Assembly (NCBI GenBank): GCA_934670115.1
Contig: CAKUOV010000017.1
Coordinates: 1-43,187 of the forward strand
Direction: 5' to 3'
Length of the DNA stretch: 43,187 bases
DNA from: an uncultured Eggerthellaceae bacterium
GTDB taxonomy: Bacteria; Actinomycetota; Coriobacteriia; Coriobacteriales; Eggerthellaceae
The notes under the pieces were generated by a model. It worked only from the letters and a program-made list of their open reading frames with translations. It did not search any database and was not told the DNA's origin. Below, in pieces: positions 40,431 through 43,187 of the stretch. Each line of letters opens with the position of its first letter. The first letter of the stretch is position 1. The translations under genes and the position numbers were made by a program.

Positions 40431-40507
40431 GAAAAAGTTTGTAAATATAGATATTTCTTGCAAAAGGGATGCAGAGGGAATCGCGATGGCGTAGAATGCC
40501 GTTGCTC

Positions 40508-41641
40508 ATGGAGAAGGAACAAAACATATCGCATCTGAACACGGCAAACGCATCGAACGAGCCAGCCGCTCAACCCTCAAAGGAAAAGAAGGGCAGCAGG
40601 AAGCTTATCGGCGTGCTTTTAGTCGTGATTTCTGCCGTAAGCTGGGGATTTTCCGGTTCAATCGCGCAATACCTCACGCAATGGCAAGGCGTGCACGTTG
40701 AATGGCTCAATTGTGCGCGTATGGTGAGCGCGGCAATCGTCCTTTTACCCATTGCGCTTAGCAAGAAGGATTCGCGACAGGAAATCATTACCGTACTGCA
40801 CAGCAAGACCGATATGCGCGATATGGTCATCTTCGCCATTTTCGGCGCATTTGCTTGCCAAATTGGCTACCTTGTTACGCTTTCCATCACAAATTCCGGC
40901 ACGGCAACCATGTTTGAGCAGCTCAGCATGATTATTGTTGTGGCGGTGACCTGCCTTACCGTGAAAAGAAAACCCACCCGCAAGGAAATACTCGCGCTAG
41001 TGCTGGCGCTCTCGGGGGCATTCTGCTTCTGCACGCAGGGCAGCCTAGATTCTCTCGCTATGCCGTTCGAGGGCTTTTTGTGGGGCATCTTCGCTGCTAT
41101 TGGCATGGCCACTTACGTGCTGCTGCCCGTTCGTCTGCTCAAGAAATTCAGCGGCCTTACCGTAACTGCTCTGGCCATGGCCATTGCAGGCACGGTTATC
41201 ACCATCGCTTTCCGTCCCTGGACCATCATGCCCGAGCTCAACGCCCCGGTAATTCTGGGTACGCTGGGAACCGCCATCCTGGGTACGGTTATTGCATATC
41301 TGTTCTTTATGGAGGGCGTGAAGCGCGTTGGCGCTGTAATCGGCGGTTTGCTTGACGCAATCGAGCCGGTAACAGCCATTATCGCAAGCGCCGTTTGGCT
41401 GGGAACGGTCGTAACGGGCTGGGATGCTCTGGGATGCGCCCTGATCATTGGCATGATCGTTCTTATCACGCTGCCAGAGAAAGCATCCAAAGATAAAAGC
41501 GGAGCGAAGGCGTCTAAGACGACGAAGGCCGCAGAAACAATTAAAGCTGCCAAGACCGTTAAAGCCGCGCGGGCCGCAAAAGAGCCGGTTATCTGCCGCA
41601 ACAAGATTCGCTACGACAAGCGCGAACTGCAGCAGCGCTAG
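40508..41641 (+). CDS. EamA/DMT-family transporter
   Basis: This membrane transporter of the drug/metabolite superfamily has ten TM helices in two EamA halves. The first half starts LIGVLLVVISAVSWGFSGSIAQYL. The second contains GFLWGIFAAIGMATYVLLP and ends with GTVIAYLFFMEGVKRVGAVIGGLL (shown in parts: GTVIAYLFFMEG, VKRVGAVIGG) and LDAIEPVTAIIASAVWLG. The last 55 residues are an unusual Lys/Ala/Thr-rich basic tail. The start is uncertain: the frame is open from 40469. The ATG at 40508 (MEKEQN) is the most protein-like, but no candidate has a clear ribosome site. Substrate unknown. Confidence 0.9.
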   Translation: MEKEQNISHLNTANASNEPAAQPSKEKKGSRKLIGVLLVVISAVSWGFSGSIAQYLTQWQGVHVEWLNCARMVSAAIVLLPIALSKKDSRQEIITVLHSKTDMRDMVIFAIFGAFACQIGYLVTLSITNSGTATMFEQLSMIIVVAVTCLTVKRKPTRKEILALVLALSGAFCFCTQGSLDSLAMPFEGFLWGIFAAIGMATYVLLPVRLLKKFSGLTVTALAMAIAGTVITIAFRPWTIMPELNAPVILGTLGTAILGTVIAYLFFMEGVKRVGAVIGGLLDAIEPVTAIIASAVWLGTVVTGWDALGCALIIGMIVLITLPEKASKDKSGAKASKTTKAAETIKAAKTVKAARAAKEPVICRNKIRYDKRELQQR

Positions 41642-41803
41642 CTGCGGCAAGGGCAATTGCATCACAAGCCCGTCTTCCGAGCGGACGTGAACACCTGCTT
41701 GGCGCCCAGACGGACAATCCTCTTCCGCATACCGACCGCACCCGCAGGCGGCGGAGTCACACGCCACCAGGCGAACCTCCCGCACCCCGCCAACCAGCCA
41801 AAA

Positions 41804-41835
41804 TGTTGACAAAAGCTGGGGTAATTTGTCAACAA
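41804..41835 (+). repeat. Palindromic element copy C, intergenic
   Basis: TGTTGACAAA (41804-41813), AGCTGGGGTAA, TTTGTCAACAA (41825-41835). It has one difference from copy A in the loop and one at the outer edge. It ends 2 bp from the AEC stop codon. On the minus strand TTTT follows, so here it could also act as the AEC terminator. Confidence 0.85.
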
Positions 41836-41837
41836 CG

Positions 41838-42773
41838 CTAGCCCATCGCAATTACAAGAAGCGGAATAGTCACCATCGAAAGCAGCGTTGAAATGATGAT
41901 GCCCTGGGAAAGGGTTTTGGTATCGGTGCCATAGAGCAGCGAGAACATAACACCCACATTGGCAACAGGCATGGCAGACGAAACAACCAAAGCACCCAAA
42001 AGCAGATGGCTGTCCAAGATTGGCGAGAACAGCAACCACACAATAATCGGGTTGATCACCAGGCGAAACGCCGACATTCCCCACAAACGCGGAGTTCCCA
42101 CCAAATCACGCAGCGGCATATTCGCCATCTGCGAGCCAATAATGATCATGGCAGCAGGAGTTGCCATATTACCCAGCAACGTGAAGATGTCAGTCGCAAT
42201 CGGAATTTCTTGCACATCACCCGCCTCAAGAGCAATGGCTGCAAGACAGCAGATAGTCATGGGCGTCAGGAACGTTTTGATCGTCACTTTTTCAGGCTGG
42301 ACATCTTCGCTGTCTTTCGCGACAAGAATGGGTCCTACGGTGTAGCACAGCAGATTAAACGGCACCTGGAAGATCGAAGCGTAAATCAGCGCGCTTTGGC
42401 CGTAAATGGCCGCAATTACTGGGAAACCCAAGAAGCCCACATTGCCAAACGCCAGCATGAAACGGTAAGCGCCCTTGAAACCATTCGGCACACGCATGAC
42501 GGCCACCACGATAAATGCCAGAGCGACAAGCAGCGCCATCATAGCCAGGCAAGAGAAGAACGTGATGCCGATTTCCTCCAACGACAGCGGCTCATGCTCC
42601 GCAAGAACGGCCGACAAAATAAGCGATGGCATTGCCACATTGATGACAACTTTCGAAAGGCCCGTATCAACCTCGTCGTTCGTATAATGAGCTTTTTTGC
42701 AAATATAACCCACAGCAATAAGCGCAAACAGCATTGCCATTTGGGTAACAATGGACGCGGTGTCGGAACTCAC
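41838..42773 (-). CDS. AEC-family (auxin efflux carrier-like) transporter
   Basis: The 311-aa membrane protein has ten TM helices with family features VVINVAMPSLILSAVL, FGNVGFLGFPVIAAIYG (the central NxGFxG motif), ATPAAMIIIGSQMA and VSSAMPVANVGVMFS near the C-terminus. Bacterial members export or import organic acids such as malate or malonate; the substrate here is unknown. I start at the GTG at 42773, because AGAGG lies 8 nt upstream. The TTG at 42806 is an unlikely longer start. Confidence 0.92.
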   Translation of the reverse strand: MSSDTASIVTQMAMLFALIAVGYICKKAHYTNDEVDTGLSKVVINVAMPSLILSAVLAEHEPLSLEEIGITFFSCLAMMALLVALAFIVVAVMRVPNGFKGAYRFMLAFGNVGFLGFPVIAAIYGQSALIYASIFQVPFNLLCYTVGPILVAKDSEDVQPEKVTIKTFLTPMTICCLAAIALEAGDVQEIPIATDIFTLLGNMATPAAMIIIGSQMANMPLRDLVGTPRLWGMSAFRLVINPIIVWLLFSPILDSHLLLGALVVSSAMPVANVGVMFSLLYGTDTKTLSQGIIISTLLSMVTIPLLVIAMG

Positions 42774-42890
42774 GAAAATAACCTCTCTTAATTTAGAACG
42801 CAACAAAGGCAGCTTGGCGAAAAAGCCAGATGCCCATCATGCAATAGGTTCAAATAAGCCGTCAATTTAAGAAAACACTTTTTAACACAA

Positions 42891-42919
42891 AAAAGGTCAG
42901 GAACGAATGCTCCTGACCT
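42891..42919 (-). terminator. Terminator after tRNA-Phe
   Basis: AGGTCAGGA (42894-42902) and TCCTGACCT (42911-42919) form a perfect 9-bp stem. On the minus strand it runs into TTTTTT. The stem repeats the tRNA-Phe acceptor sequence GGTCAGG. Confidence 0.8.
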
Positions 42920-42929
42920 GTAAAATTCA

Positions 42930-43005
42930 TGGTGGTCAGAGGGGGACTTGAACCCTCGGCACGCGGATTTTCAGTCCGCTGCTCTACCAACTGAGCTACC
43001 TGACC
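42930..43005 (-). tRNA. tRNA-Phe (anticodon GAA)
   Basis: Minus strand: acceptor GGTCAGG pairs with TCTGACC (one G-U), discriminator A, CCA encoded. The anticodon loop CTGAAAA gives GAA. The D-loop and T-loop (TTCAAGT) are standard; 76 nt. Confidence 0.98.
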
Positions 43006-43034
43006 ACAAACATTGCGCCTCAGCGCAGGTAAGT

Positions 43035-43063
43035 ATTTTACGCAATAACATTATGGATTGCAA
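43035..43063 (-). promoter_or_regulatory. Promoter of tRNA-Phe
   Basis: Minus strand: TTGCAA (43058-43063), a 17-bp spacer, then TAAAAT (43035-43040), about 30 bp before the mature tRNA. Confidence 0.6.
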
Positions 43064-43119
43064 GTACTTTTTTGATTTTTATTAGTCAAAGCGCCCAAAG
43101 CGCGCGCAGCGGTCACTCG

Positions 43120-43164
43120 AAAAACTAAACGCAACGCTGCAAAGGTAAATGCAACATTGCGTTT
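43120..43164 (-). terminator. Possible terminator of a gene beyond the right edge
   Basis: AAACGCAA (43127-43134) and TTGCGTTT (43157-43164) with further inner pairing form a long hairpin. On the minus strand AGTTTTT follows. Confidence 0.4.
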
Positions 43165-43187
43165 TATCCTGCAGATCTTATTCAAAA

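Overview
The window is chromosomal DNA from an actinobacterium, most likely of class Coriobacteriia (Eggerthellaceae-like; genus not determined). The basis is inference: a moderately GC-rich genome with GTG/TTG starts, a DivIC-like gene beside a Ppx/GppA gene, a DIP1984-type protein, a System I cytochrome c maturation (ccm) operon with an unusual CcmE, and a remnant of a LuxR-type regulator next to a truncated membrane-anchor gene. No complete mobile element, rRNA, CRISPR array or replication origin is visible. There are three tRNA genes: Leu-UAA, Leu-CAA and Phe-GAA.

Layout. 1-4.4 kb (minus strand): a zinc-ribbon membrane protein cut by the left edge, then aspS and hisS. 4.6-7.0 kb (plus): an unrecognised gene close to cstA. 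7.3-12.4 kb: a DUF4013-like zinc-ribbon membrane protein, a stand-alone glutamate-cysteine ligase, a secreted cohesin-like protein and an XpaC-like protein. 12.5-15.9 kb (minus): telA, a peptidoglycan-binding protein and a polyprenyl diphosphate synthase. 16.1-19.1 kb: tRNA-Leu(UAA), whose 3' end is duplicated nearby, then a DivIC-like division protein and Ppx/GppA. 19.15-19.43 kb: an AT-rich array of four 41-42 bp imperfect palindromes. 19.6-22.4 kb: an RluD-family pseudouridine synthase, a DtxR-family metal regulator and a decayed region holding two gene remnants. 22.4-27.9 kb (plus): HIT protein, DIP1984-like protein, two feoA genes, feoB, a FeoB-associated Cys-rich protein and an HMA-domain protein. 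27.9-34.5 kb (minus): a YigZ-family protein and the ccm operon in the order ccmE-ccmF-ccmA-ccmB-ccmC-ccmD. 34.9-38.7 kb (plus): a zinc-ribbon/TPM/SPFH three-gene module resembling B. subtilis ydjG-ydjH-ydjI. 38.9-43.2 kb: a GNAT-Nudix fusion, tRNA-Leu(CAA), an EamA transporter, an AEC transporter and tRNA-Phe.

How the genes work together. The DtxR-like regulator, two dyad operators over the feoA promoter and one more before feoB form a plausible ferrous-iron uptake regulon. Iron taken up this way could supply haem for the cytochromes matured by the ccm operon. The YdjGHI-like module, TelA/XpaC, DivIC, the peptidoglycan-binding protein and the polyprenyl synthase all act at the cell envelope.

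The two most unusual signals are repeats. One is a 33-35 bp palindrome present three times (19825-19859, 38746-38780, 41804-41835). One copy lies in frame inside the RluD-family gene, where it encodes an extra stretch of about 11 residues; this recalls Rickettsia palindromic elements. The other is the four-unit AT-rich palindrome array at 19153-19432. Neither matches a repeat family that I recognise.
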